A stretch of 64,000 nt of DNA from CAYJBH01 sp964369445 (GTDB lineage: Bacteria > Bacillota > Clostridia > Oscillospirales > Ruminococcaceae), in contig CAYJFU010000001.1 of the NCBI GenBank assembly GCA_964369445.1, forward strand, positions 1 through 64,000. Reading direction: 5' to 3'. How positions within the stretch are numbered: the stretch's first letter is position 1; the number at the start of each line of letters is the position of its first letter. The position numbers and the translations under genes are program-made. Positions 9,228 to 16,095 of the stretch are shown here, one piece after another. The notes beneath the pieces are model-generated. The model was given only the letters and a program-made list of their open reading frames with translations, was not told the DNA's origin and made no database searches.

Positions 9228-9257
9228 AGATAAATTCCTTTCTGAAGTATATAATTT

Positions 9258-9304
9258 TATAGCCTTAGTTAAAATTATATCATATAAAATCGTTAAAGGC
9301 TATA
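9258..9304. promoter_or_regulatory. Inverted repeat over the hydC promoter (candidate operator)
   Basis: The arms TATAGCCTT (9258-9266) and AAGGCTATA (9296-9304) are perfect complements and frame the extended -10 of the hydrogenase operon. The divergent regulatory operon starts about 150 bases away. It does not match the clostridial Rex box I know, so the binding protein is unknown. Confidence 0.5.
9274..9282 (-). promoter_or_regulatory. Extended -10 promoter of the hydrogenase operon
   Basis: Read on the minus strand this is TG-A-TATAAT, a full extended -10 element about 45 bases before the hydC start. No good -35 is present at the right distance, which is typical for promoters that rely on an extended -10. 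Confidence 0.55.
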
Positions 9305-9334
9305 GCAAATTTGTAAAAATTTTGAGTTTTTTTA

Positions 9335-9363
9335 TTGCAAGGTGACGAACAGTAATGTATACT
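9335..9363 (+). promoter_or_regulatory. Sigma-A-type promoter of the hydrogenase regulatory row
   Basis: TTGCAA (9335-9340) and TATACT (9358-9363) are 17 bases apart, about 80 bases upstream of the first DRTGG gene. The same -35 hexamer TTGCAA is used before rmuC and the acyl-CoA synthetase fusion. Confidence 0.65.
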
Positions 9364-9445
9364 TAATTATATAGTTGAAATTTAGTGGCAAAACAGTCTC
9401 GGTGCAGATAATACCGAGTTACCGCAAACTTAAATGAGGTGTTTT

Positions 9446-9796
9446 ATGACGATTGGTGATATAGTAAATATTTTAGGTGCTGAGCTTGTCTGCGGACAGG
9501 ATCACATCGACACGGAGGTGCACACGGCCTGTGCAAGTGACATGATGAGCGATGTGCTCGCGTTTGTGAAAGATCAGGCGGTACTGCTGACCGGTCTTTT
9601 AAACACACAGACGGTGCGTACAGCGGAGATGATGGATATTATTTGCATCGTGTTTGTGCGCGGCAAAAATCCCACTGAAGACATTATAGAGCTTGCAAAC
9701 GAGCGTGGCATTGCGGTTGTTAAAACCGAAAAGCGCATGTTTGAGGCGGCAGGCCGACTTTACGCCGCCGGACTTGCCGGCGGAGACACGCACTGA
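9446..9796 (+). CDS. DRTGG domain protein (hydrogenase-associated)
   Basis: This 116-residue protein matches the small DRTGG-domain family, which includes stand-alone proteins near hydrogenase and phosphotransferase genes. Recognisable parts are MTIGDIVNILGAELVCG at the N-terminus, ACASDMMSDVLAFVKDQAVLLTGL in the middle, and IDIICIVFVRG-type strands with KPT/NPTEDIIELANERGIAVV later. The start is ATG 9446, because GAGGTG precedes it; an ATG 12 bases upstream overlaps that ribosome site. It is first in the plus-strand row that diverges from hydC. A second, weaker relative is at 12214. Biochemical function is unknown; ligand or nucleotide sensing is only a guess. Confidence 0.8.
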   Translation: MTIGDIVNILGAELVCGQDHIDTEVHTACASDMMSDVLAFVKDQAVLLTGLLNTQTVRTAEMMDIICIVFVRGKNPTEDIIELANERGIAVVKTEKRMFEAAGRLYAAGLAGGDTH

Positions 9797-9813
9797 CACT
9801 TTAGGAGGTTAAC

Positions 9814-10245
9814 ATGAACAAGGACGACATACTTTTGACATTTACCGTGCCGGGTGACGATTTTACGCGCGCCGGCGAGGCCTCCAGCATAGTTAAGCGC
9901 AACTTAAAAAAATTAGGTCTGCCACCGGACACGATACGCCGTATTGCCATAGCTCTTTACGAGGGAGAAATTAATATGGCGATACATGCTCACGGCGGTG
10001 ACATAGAGGTTGTTATCGGCAACGACTGCGTTGAGTTGCTTTTAAAGGACACAGGCCCCGGCATACCCGACATCGAAAAGGCGATGCAGGAGGGTTTTTC
10101 CACTGCTACGGCACAGGTTCGCAATCTAGGGTTTGGTGCCGGCATGGGTCTGCCCAACATGAAACGCAACAGTGACAGCATAGATATACAGTCCGCCGTC
10201 GGGGAGGGCACAACAATAAAGATGATTGTAAACATACCGGAGTAA
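9814..10245 (+). CDS. RsbW/SpoIIAB-like anti-sigma-type ATPase
   Basis: This 143-residue GHKL ATPase domain protein resembles serine-kinase anti-sigma factors. The N-box region is LYEGEINMAIHAHGG and the G1 box is LLKDTGPGIPDIEKAM. The lid and G2 segment is NLGFGAGMGLPNMKRN, followed by AVGEGTTIKM. It has no membrane or sensor part. AGGAGG lies just before the ATG. The neighbours are a DRTGG protein upstream and a putative sensory hydrogenase 4 bases downstream. The gene order suggests that it passes on a signal from the hydrogenase-like protein. That is inference; no sigma factor or anti-anti-sigma gene is in the window. Confidence 0.82.
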   Translation: MNKDDILLTFTVPGDDFTRAGEASSIVKRNLKKLGLPPDTIRRIAIALYEGEINMAIHAHGGDIEVVIGNDCVELLLKDTGPGIPDIEKAMQEGFSTATAQVRNLGFGAGMGLPNMKRNSDSIDIQSAVGEGTTIKMIVNIPE

Positions 10246-10249
10246 CTTC

Positions 10250-11572
10250 ATGTCAAGCAGTGACCAAAAATTTCATTCCGTGCGCCTTGACCGCGATAAA
10301 TGTTGCGGATGCACCAATTGTGTAAAGCGATGTCCAACCGAGGCGATAAGGGTGCGTGACGGTAAGGCGCGGATTATAGAGGACAGGTGTATCGACTGCG
10401 GCGAGTGCATACGCGTGTGCAAACAGCACGCAAAACTGCCGGTTGTCGACCAGTTGTCGCAACTAGAGGCTTACAAGTATAAAATCGCCCTGCCGGCACC
10501 GGCACTTTTCGGGCAGTTTAATAACCTCGAAAGTGTTTCGACGGTGCTGTACGGACTACTGAAAATGGGGTTTGATGACATTTTCGAGGTGGCAAGGGCC
10601 GCAGAGTGCGTCAGTACATACACACGCTCGGAGCAGTTTTTCGACACCCTCACAAAGCCTATAATCAGCTCGGCATGTCCGGCGGTCGTGCGTTTAATTC
10701 GCGTGCGTTACCCCGAACTACTTGAAAACGTGCTTGCGCTCAACTCACCGATGGAGGTGGCGGCGCGCGCGGCGAGAGCCGAGGCGATGCAACAGCATGG
10801 ACTTCGCTCCGAGGACATCGGCATATGCTTTATTTCCCCATGTGCGGCAAAGATGACAGCGACAAAGTCACCGCTTGGCACCGATTACTCCGCCGTTGAC
10901 CTTGTTGTCGGCATAAGGGACGTCTATCCACTACTCATTCAAGCGATGAGCAAGCAGGATGATGCGGAACTGTACTCACAAGCAGGGCGCATAGGTCTGA
11001 GCTGGGGTAGCAGCGGCGGCGAGGCGGCGGCACTGTTGCGCAACAATTACCTTGCGGCGGACGGCATCGAAAACGTTATAAACGTGCTGGACAATCTGGA
11101 GGACGAAAAGCTTGCCGGACTTGATTTTGTCGAGCTCAATGCCTGTTGCGGCGGCTGTACCGGCGGCGTGCTAACCGTTGCAAACCCTTACATGAGCAAC
11201 ACCAATTTGAAAAGTTTAACCCAATACATGCCGGTGATGGGTCACGCTGTGTTGCAATGTCCCGACGAGGTTATAAGGTACGACAAGGAGCTTACACACC
11301 TGCCGGTGCTACAGCTCAACTCCGACAGGCGCACGGCACACGCAATGATGCAACAACTGCGCGATATAGAGGCACACCTGTATGGCATGGATTGCGGTGC
11401 ATGCGGCGCACCGTCTTGCAAGGCGCTCGCTGAGGACATAGTGCGCGGCTTTGCCACCGAGGAATTTTGCATGTACAAGATGAAAGACAGGGTGCGCTCG
11501 GCGGCACAAAAGCTGTCGGAACTGTCCGAGATGTTCCCTCAGTTGAAGGAAACCGGCGAGTGGGAGGGGTAA
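10250..11572 (+). CDS. Putative sensory [FeFe] hydrogenase (HydS-like)
   Basis: This 440-residue protein has an N-terminal double 4Fe-4S ferredoxin (CCGCTNCVKRCP and CIDCGECIRVC), then a [FeFe]-hydrogenase H-cluster domain. At its C-terminus is a further four-Cys Fe-S segment, MDCGACGAPSCKALAEDIV. The H-cluster motifs differ from catalytic HydA: L1 SSACPAVVRLI, L2 FISPCAAKMTAT, L3 LNACCGGCTGGVLTV. All four cluster-binding cysteines appear present, but the proton-path residues are changed. This pattern fits the group C/D hydrogenases thought to act as H2 or redox sensors. No PAS or kinase domain is fused, so output probably goes through the adjacent ATPase and PHP proteins (inference). Confidence 0.85.
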   Translation: MSSSDQKFHSVRLDRDKCCGCTNCVKRCPTEAIRVRDGKARIIEDRCIDCGECIRVCKQHAKLPVVDQLSQLEAYKYKIALPAPALFGQFNNLESVSTVLYGLLKMGFDDIFEVARAAECVSTYTRSEQFFDTLTKPIISSACPAVVRLIRVRYPELLENVLALNSPMEVAARAARAEAMQQHGLRSEDIGICFISPCAAKMTATKSPLGTDYSAVDLVVGIRDVYPLLIQAMSKQDDAELYSQAGRIGLSWGSSGGEAAALLRNNYLAADGIENVINVLDNLEDEKLAGLDFVELNACCGGCTGGVLTVANPYMSNTNLKSLTQYMPVMGHAVLQCPDEVIRYDKELTHLPVLQLNSDRRTAHAMMQQLRDIEAHLYGMDCGACGAPSCKALAEDIVRGFATEEFCMYKMKDRVRSAAQKLSELSEMFPQLKETGEWEG

Positions 11573-11642
11573 TCACACTCGGTTGACAAGTTATTATGTT
11601 TTGTGATATTGTAGAGTTAGGATTTTCACCTGTGAGGGTTGC

Positions 11643-11861
11643 ATGGACTTAACAATCAATATGCTATGGGACAACGAGGCTTGTGTATGGGTAGCCACAA
11701 GCGACGACATCCCCGGACTTGTGCTTGAGATGGGATCTTTTGACGGTTTGGTTGAAAGGTTGCGATATGCAATACCCGAATTATTGGAGTTAAACAGTAG
11801 CAAATGCGGTTTTTGTGACCTAAATATTGTCACTAACCGCCACGTTCGGGTAGAAATGTAA
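11643..11861 (+). CDS. HicB-like (DUF1902) antitoxin, now orphaned
   Basis: This 72-residue protein matches the DUF1902/HicB antitoxin type, with LWDNEACVWVATSDDIPGL at the N-terminus and FDGLVERLRYAIPELLEL in the middle. The family normally neutralises a HicA mRNA-cleaving toxin encoded next to it. The stop codon overlaps the ATG of the hicA remnant (TAATG), the usual tight coupling of such pairs. The reading frame is intact while the toxin gene is destroyed. It lies inside the hydrogenase regulatory row, between the HydS-like gene and the second DRTGG-like gene, so it is probably a later arrival. Family assignment is from memory of the sequence pattern. Confidence 0.75.
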   Translation: MDLTINMLWDNEACVWVATSDDIPGLVLEMGSFDGLVERLRYAIPELLELNSSKCGFCDLNIVTNRHVRVEM

Positions 11862-12198
11862 TGGCAGAATATGAAAAAAAGGTGCGCAAACTGTTATTGC
11901 AGAATAATTGCTCTTTTGTAAGGCGCGGAATTGGTACAGTCCTATTTCTCGACGACATATATAGTCATTCAACTTTAAAAACGACATGAGATTGCCGAGC
12001 AGAAATTTCGCCTATCAAGGCGGAGGATTGAGTAATACTAAAGTATTGCGATTGACGACAACGCAGATAGACGGGATTTCTGCCGGGAAGATGTGGTGTT
12101 TTTCAAGTTGAAGGACTATAACTGTTGATACTCGCATAAAATCGCGTCACACGGCAAATGCAATATTAAAGCAATGTGGCATAAACTTTAAATTTTAA
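11861..12198 (+). pseudogene. hicA toxin remnant with a 16-base deletion and a repeat inserted
   Basis: The start reads MAEYEKKVRKLLLQNNCSFV, a typical HicA N-terminus. After RRG the expected codons for KGDHE are missing. The bases fit a single 16-base deletion, after which IWYSPISRRH can be read in another frame. A family A palindrome (11962-12118) then interrupts the gene. Beyond it the toxin resumes as TVDTRIKSRHTANAILKQ and ends CGINFKF at 12198. Taking out the element plus one TA rejoins ...RRH-I-TVD... in frame. The first frame now stops after 42 residues. The toxin cannot be made, which leaves the hicB-like gene without a partner. Confidence 0.85.
11962..12118. repeat. Family A palindromic element, copy 2, inserted in hicA (157 bp)
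   Basis: The terminal inverted repeats are TAGTCATTCAACTTTAAAAA on the left and the complement of TTTTTCAAGTTGAAGGACTA on the right. TA lies directly outside both ends (11960-11961 and 12119-12120), which looks like a target-site duplication. Inside, CAGAAATTTCGCCTATC pairs with GATAGACGGGATTTCTG, and the centre GTAATACTAAAGTATTGC folds on itself, so the whole element can form one long hairpin. It has no gene. Confidence 0.85.
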
Positions 12199-12213
12199 CA
12201 AGGAGCACCACCC

Positions 12214-12549
12214 ATGACAGTACAGCAACTTATCGACCACTGTAAATTTGATATAATCTGTGACGGTGACGGACTGGACAGCGCTATAACCCCCGACATC
12301 TACTGCTGTGACCTTTTGAGCTACGCTATGGTGCGCGCGCCACAGGACGGTGTGTGGGTAACCGTTATGGGTAACCGCAACGTCGTGGCGGTGGCATCGC
12401 TCACCGATACAGCATGCGTCATCATCGCCGACGGCAGTGTGCCGGACGAGGACGCGCTGAGCGCCGCGCGAGAACAGGGCGTCGTACTGCTCAAAAGCGG
12501 ACTGCCGGTGTTTGAGACGGCAAAGCTTGTCGAGCAAGCACTGACATGA
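12214..12549 (+). CDS. DRTGG-like small protein, second copy
   Basis: This 111-residue protein is a distant relative of the DRTGG protein at 9446. It has MTVQQLIDHCKFDIICDGDG at the start, YCCDLLSYAMVRAPQDGVWV in the middle and AREQGVVLLKSGLPVFETAKLVEQ at the end. The middle part corresponds to the SDMMSDVLAFV region of the first copy. AAGGAG lies 10 bases before the ATG. The stop overlaps the start of the PHP gene by 4 bases, so the two are translationally coupled. In other Clostridia the same pair is commonly found near hydrogenase genes, as far as I recall. Function is unknown. Confidence 0.72.
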   Translation: MTVQQLIDHCKFDIICDGDGLDSAITPDIYCCDLLSYAMVRAPQDGVWVTVMGNRNVVAVASLTDTACVIIADGSVPDEDALSAAREQGVVLLKSGLPVFETAKLVEQALT

Positions 12550-13255
12550 GTTGTTTTTATGACCTACATATCCACACGGCACTGTCACCGTGCGGCGACG
12601 ACGACATGACCCCCAACAACATCGTCAACATGGCGCTGTTGTGTGAGTTGGATGTCATCGCCGTCACCGACCACAACTCCACCGCCAACTGCGAGGCGGT
12701 TGTAAACGCAGCGCAAGGTACCGGTCTTACCGTGCTGTGTGGCATGGAGCTGTGCACCTCCGAGGAGATACATGTCGTCTGCCTTTTGCCGGACGTCGAC
12801 GCGGCGAGATATTTCGGCAACTATGTAAAAAGCCGCAGTCTGCCCGTAAAAAACCGCAGTGACATATACGGGCGGCAACTGCTGATGGACGCGCAGGACA
12901 ACATCGTCGGTGAGGAGCAGACGCTACTGCTGACCGCCGCCGACATCTCCGTCACAAACCTGCACCACATATTATACCACTACGGTGGTGTGGCTGTGCC
13001 GGCGCACATCGAGCGCGAGAGTTACGGTATGTTGTCGGTGCTGGGCACAGTGCCACAGGACTGTTTTTCGGCGCGGTGGAGGTGAAACGTTACGAGAATT
13101 TTATTGCGCGCCCTACCTCAACCGATGTAAAACAGCGGTACAAAATCATCACGAGCAGTGATGCCCACAACCTTGCCTCTATTAACGAGGCGCAAAACAC
13201 CCTGCCTGTGGGCGCTGATTTTAAAGATATACACGCATATTTAAGTGAGATTTAA
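12546..13255 (+). pseudogene. PHP-domain phosphoesterase, frameshifted in a T-run
   Basis: The N-terminal part shows the metal-binding motifs of the PHP superfamily: YDLHIHTALSPCGDDD, VIAVTDHNSTANC and the glutamate in CGMELCTSEEIH. The first frame ends at 13085 after 179 residues. The missing C-terminus is present in the next frame, including VEVKRYENF and the motif KIITSSDAHNLASI, and ends at 13255. One extra T in the run at 13064-13068 would restore a protein of about 236 residues. The lost part contains a conserved Asp-His, so the truncated form would probably be inactive. Because a single homopolymer base is involved, assembly error is a real alternative. It closes the hydrogenase regulatory row. 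Confidence 0.8.
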
Positions 13256-14015
13256 ATTGAACAACGAAAGCATAATTACAAGCAGAAAAAACGAGCGCGT
13301 CGTGCGCACCGCCGACATACTGCGCGGCAAAATAAAGGACGAGGGCGGACTTTTCGCCGTCGAGGGGGTGCGCCAGTGCAAAGACGCGCTTGCCGCCGGC
13401 GTACTGCGCGAGCTGTTTATCACAGAAAAATGCCTCGGCAAAAACCTGTGCTTCGACCTTGGTGACATACCGGTAAACATCGTTATGGAGCACGTTTATG
13501 AGCGCATAACGCTGTTAAAATCGCCGGAAGGGGTGTGCGGTCTGTGCACTTTACCGATTGCGCCGACGTTAAAAAGCTCCGGGCGGTACGCGGTACTGTG
13601 CGACATACAAAACCCCGAAAACGTTGGTGCTATACTGCGCAGTGCGGCAGCGTTTGGCTTTGATGCCGCGGTTATGGTGGGCAACTGTGCCGACGTGACA
13701 GGCGCAAAGACGGTGCGCGCGGCGGCAGGCGCGGTTTTTGTACTGCCCACGATGCGCATGAGTAGCGATGAATTTTTCACCATTACAAAAACGGAAAATC
13801 TGCGCACGATAGCGATGACTTCGGCCGGTGACATAACGCTGGACGATTGCGCGGCGCAGGACGGCACGGCGGTGCTTATCGGCAACGAGGGCGCAGGGCT
13901 TACCTCCGACGTAATATCGCAGTGCGACTCTACAGTGCGCATTGAACTGTGCGACTTTGAATCGCTAAACGCGGCGGTGGCGGCCGGCATTGTACTACAC
14001 AAATTTAGGAGATAA
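13245..14015 (+). CDS. TrmH/SpoU-family RNA methyltransferase
   Basis: This 256-residue protein has an N-terminal substrate-binding part (ITSRKNERVVRTADILRGK, FAVEGVRQCKDAL) and a C-terminal SPOUT knot domain. The SpoU motifs are visible: CDIQNPENVGAILRSAAAFG, VLIGNEGAGLTSDVISQCD and the final LNAAVAAGIVLHKFRR. It uses S-adenosylmethionine to 2'-O-methylate rRNA or tRNA; the exact target cannot be told. The start is a GTG at 13245, with a TTG 12 bases later as the alternative. It overlaps the end of the restored PHP frame. plsY follows after 9 bases. Confidence 0.88.
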   Translation: MRFKLNNESIITSRKNERVVRTADILRGKIKDEGGLFAVEGVRQCKDALAAGVLRELFITEKCLGKNLCFDLGDIPVNIVMEHVYERITLLKSPEGVCGLCTLPIAPTLKSSGRYAVLCDIQNPENVGAILRSAAAFGFDAAVMVGNCADVTGAKTVRAAAGAVFVLPTMRMSSDEFFTITKTENLRTIAMTSAGDITLDDCAAQDGTAVLIGNEGAGLTSDVISQCDSTVRIELCDFESLNAAVAAGIVLHKFRR

Positions 14016-14024
14016 AAAGACATA

Positions 14025-14681
14025 ATGGCAGATGTAAACTTATTACCAATTGTAATGTCCGTTGTAATTTCATACCTTGTCGGCAGCATCATGTTTGCCG
14101 TTTTGATTTCAAAGGGGATCTACAAACAGGACATTCGAACCCTCGGCAGTAAAAACGCCGGCATGAGTAACATGATGCGTAACTTCGGCAAAAAGGCAGG
14201 TATCGGCACATTTGTCGGCGACCTGCTCAAAGGCACTGTCGCGGTTGTCGTGTCATCGCAGATTGGCAGTGCTTTTGACGGTAATGAGTTGACGGTGGTG
14301 CTCTGCACATTTTTGGGCGCGCTCGGCGCAATGTTCGGACATATGTTCCCACTTTACTTTGGTTTTAAGGGTGGCAAGGGTGTCGCGACCGGTGTCGGCT
14401 GTGTGTTTGGTGTCAACCCCGTCGTCGCGCCGATACTGCTTATCATATTTTTTATAGCATTTAAGAGCACCGGCTACTTTTCCGTCGGCAGTATAGCCGG
14501 CACGGTGGCTTTCCCGATACTACATCCGCTTTATTCCATGCTTGTCGGGGTACAGCTTCTGCCTGTCGAACTTTTTTTGTCGGTTGTGCTTTCGGGTATT
14601 GTGGTGTTTATGCACCGCTCGAACCTCGTGCGCCTTATCAAACACACTGAGCCGAAATACGGCAGTAGCAAGAACAAATGA
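14025..14681 (+). CDS. plsY: Glycerol-3-phosphate acyltransferase PlsY
   Basis: PlsY transfers an acyl group from acyl-phosphate to glycerol-3-phosphate, the first step of phospholipid synthesis, in the cytoplasmic membrane. The 218-residue protein has about five to six hydrophobic segments. The family motifs are SYLVGSIMFAVLISK near the N-terminus, DIRTLGSKNAGMSNMMR (glycerol-phosphate binding), and FGFKGGKGVATGVGCVFG. AGGAG lies upstream of the ATG. The stop overlaps the rsmE start (ATGA). Length and motifs are normal. Confidence 0.95.
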   Translation: MADVNLLPIVMSVVISYLVGSIMFAVLISKGIYKQDIRTLGSKNAGMSNMMRNFGKKAGIGTFVGDLLKGTVAVVVSSQIGSAFDGNELTVVLCTFLGALGAMFGHMFPLYFGFKGGKGVATGVGCVFGVNPVVAPILLIIFFIAFKSTGYFSVGSIAGTVAFPILHPLYSMLVGVQLLPVELFLSVVLSGIVVFMHRSNLVRLIKHTEPKYGSSKNK

Positions 14682-15352
14682 GCAGAATATACTTTACCGA
14701 TGAAAGCGGCGCACTGTCGCAGGAGGATATCCGTCACATGACGCGTGTGTTGCGCGCCCGTGTGGGGGATGTTTTTCGTCTGTCCGACGGAGCGGGTAAC
14801 GACTACAGCTGTGTAGTGACAAGCCTGTCGCCGTTTTTATACGAACAAAAGGCGCAACTGCCGCCGACCCTGCAACGTCGCCGGCTGACGGTGCTACTTG
14901 CCGCCTCAAAGCAGGACAAACTTGCAACGACAATACGTCGCCTGACGGAACTCGGCGCGGCGGACATAGTGATATTCAAATCCGCCAACGGCGATGCAAC
15001 ACTAAAGAACTTTGACTTTAAAGCAGAGCGCTACAGGAAAATTGTTATAGAAGCGGCAAAACAGTGCGGACGCAGTACTCTGTGCAACATACACTTTGCA
15101 AAGGATTTTGCCGCGGCACTGGGCAGTGCGCACGGCAGTGTGATATTCTGCCACGAAAAGGCAACTGTGCGGCTTTCGCAGATAACAGTGACCGATGACG
15201 TGACGGTGTGCATCGGTCCCGAGGGCGGTTTTGACGACAAAGAGCTTGCGCTCGCCGAGCAACAGGGTGCCACAGCGGTGCTCATCTCCCAAAACGTGCT
15301 GAGATGCGAAACCGCCGCCATAGCGGCCGCGGCAATGGTTATGGAGATGTGA
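14678..15352 (+). CDS. rsmE: 16S rRNA (uracil-1498-N3)-methyltransferase RsmE
   Basis: RsmE methylates U1498 of 16S rRNA with SAM. The 224-residue protein has the N-terminal PUA-like part (DIRHMTRVLRARVGDVFRL) and the SPOUT domain with ASKQDKLATTIRRLTELGA, VIEAAKQCGRSTL, CIGPEGGFDDKELALAEQQG and VLRCETAAIAAAAMV. It is coupled to plsY by a 4-base overlap and closes this plus-strand run. Several bases after the stop lie low-complexity sequence and then a hairpin at 15448. Confidence 0.95.
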   Translation: MSRIYFTDESGALSQEDIRHMTRVLRARVGDVFRLSDGAGNDYSCVVTSLSPFLYEQKAQLPPTLQRRRLTVLLAASKQDKLATTIRRLTELGAADIVIFKSANGDATLKNFDFKAERYRKIVIEAAKQCGRSTLCNIHFAKDFAAALGSAHGSVIFCHEKATVRLSQITVTDDVTVCIGPEGGFDDKELALAEQQGATAVLISQNVLRCETAAIAAAAMVMEM

Positions 15353-15447
15353 AAAAACAAAGTTTGACTAAAATTTTAGGAAGCTAAAGTTCATTGTGTA
15401 AGTGCAAAATACAACTAGGGAATATTGAAAGCTTCAATTAGCGGTAA

Positions 15448-15494
15448 CCCATGTTTCTTATCCCCCGCCGATGGCGGCGGATAAGAAACATGGG
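15448..15494. repeat. C-rich core hairpin (rsmE downstream)
   Basis: The arms CCCATGTTTCTTATCC and GGATAAGAAACATGGG are nearly perfect complements around CCCGCCGATGGCGGC. It lies between the ends of rsmE and a small minus-strand gene and could terminate transcription, though no long T-run follows. Same core as the other family members, different outer stem. Confidence 0.7.
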
Positions 15495-15535
15495 AAGTCA
15501 AATTGAGCGCTATATGTCGACACCCCAATTGGCAA

Positions 15536-15702
15536 TTATTCGCATATATCTTGTTCGTCACACTCGCTAAACAACTTTTCACATTTCATGTGTGCATTAA
15601 TGATAATGGCTTTGCTTTGACAAGGTCTCCCTCACCAATTTGGTCAAGTGTGTGACATGTAGCTGACATTAAAGTTAAATACATTTCTTTGTAAATGTTC
15701 AT
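15536..15702 (-). pseudogene. Small gene divergent from XRE regulator, frameshifted
   Basis: A perfect ribosome site (GGAGGTGAT) precedes ATG 15702. The first frame encodes MNIYKEMYLTLMSATCHTLD and stops at 15586 after 38 residues. One more A after LVKA would continue it as KAIIINAHMKCEKLFSECDE and end at 15536, giving about 55 residues. The style fits the short coiled 'YLTLFNA' type proteins often found beside XRE regulators in Firmicutes (memory-based). Function is unknown. The partner regulator is at 15811, and a palindrome at 15722-15744 lies between them. Confidence 0.6.
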
Positions 15703-15721
15703 ATTATCACCTCCATCTATA

Positions 15722-15744
15722 TTTTAACCTGAAACAGGTTAAAA
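15722..15744. promoter_or_regulatory. Palindromic operator between small gene and XRE regulator
   Basis: TTTTAACCTG-AAA-CAGGTTAAAA is a perfect inverted repeat with 10-base arms. It sits in the 108-base divergent gap, 20 bases upstream of the small gene and 67 bases upstream of the XRE gene. It is the natural candidate for the XRE protein's binding site. Confidence 0.7.
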
Positions 15745-15810
15745 ATCAACACCTAATTTTGTTTGTGTCATACTAAAATACAATGAAGACACAAATTTTG
15801 CGGTGATGAT

Positions 15811-16017
15811 ATGACCCACAACTACCGACTTCGCGATCTGCGCGAGGATGCAGACCTTTCACAAAGCCAAGTGGCACAGTATTTAGGCATGTCACAAACC
15901 GGTTATTCGAAATACGAAACCTATGAAAACGACATACCGACACAGGTGCTGATCAAACTGGCAAAGTTTTACGACACAAGTGTCGATTACATTCTGGGAT
16001 TGACAGGGGTGCGTTGA
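15811..16017 (+). CDS. Small XRE-family helix-turn-helix regulator
   Basis: This 68-residue protein is a single HTH_3 domain: LRDLREDADLSQSQVAQYLG (helices 1-2), MSQTGYSKYETYENDIPTQV (recognition helix and following), ending LAKFYDTSVDYILGLTGV. GGTGAT precedes the ATG. It is divergent from the small gene at 15702 with a palindrome between, so autoregulation of both is likely (inference). Its first 20 residues closely resemble those of the XRE protein at 41211. Convergent hexokinase follows, separated by a terminator-like hairpin. Confidence 0.85.
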   Translation: MTHNYRLRDLREDADLSQSQVAQYLGMSQTGYSKYETYENDIPTQVLIKLAKFYDTSVDYILGLTGVR

Positions 16018-16048
16018 CAATATCTGTTTTAGCCGAGCTATAGTGTTA

Positions 16049-16085
16049 AATAACACCCCCTCGCCGGCGGCGATGGGGTGTTATT
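16049..16085. terminator. Bidirectional terminator hairpin between XRE gene and hexokinase
   Basis: AATAACACCCC and GGGGTGTTATT are perfect arms around CTCGCCGGCGGCGAT. The genes on both sides converge on it. It belongs to the C-rich core hairpin family. Confidence 0.72.
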
Positions 16086-16095
16086 CTGTTTGAAA

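Noticed and set aside
9228..9433. Rex operator in the hydrogenase promoter region
   Set aside because: No TTGTTAA-N4-TTAACAA or close variant is present. GTTAAA stretches occur but do not form the required palindrome.
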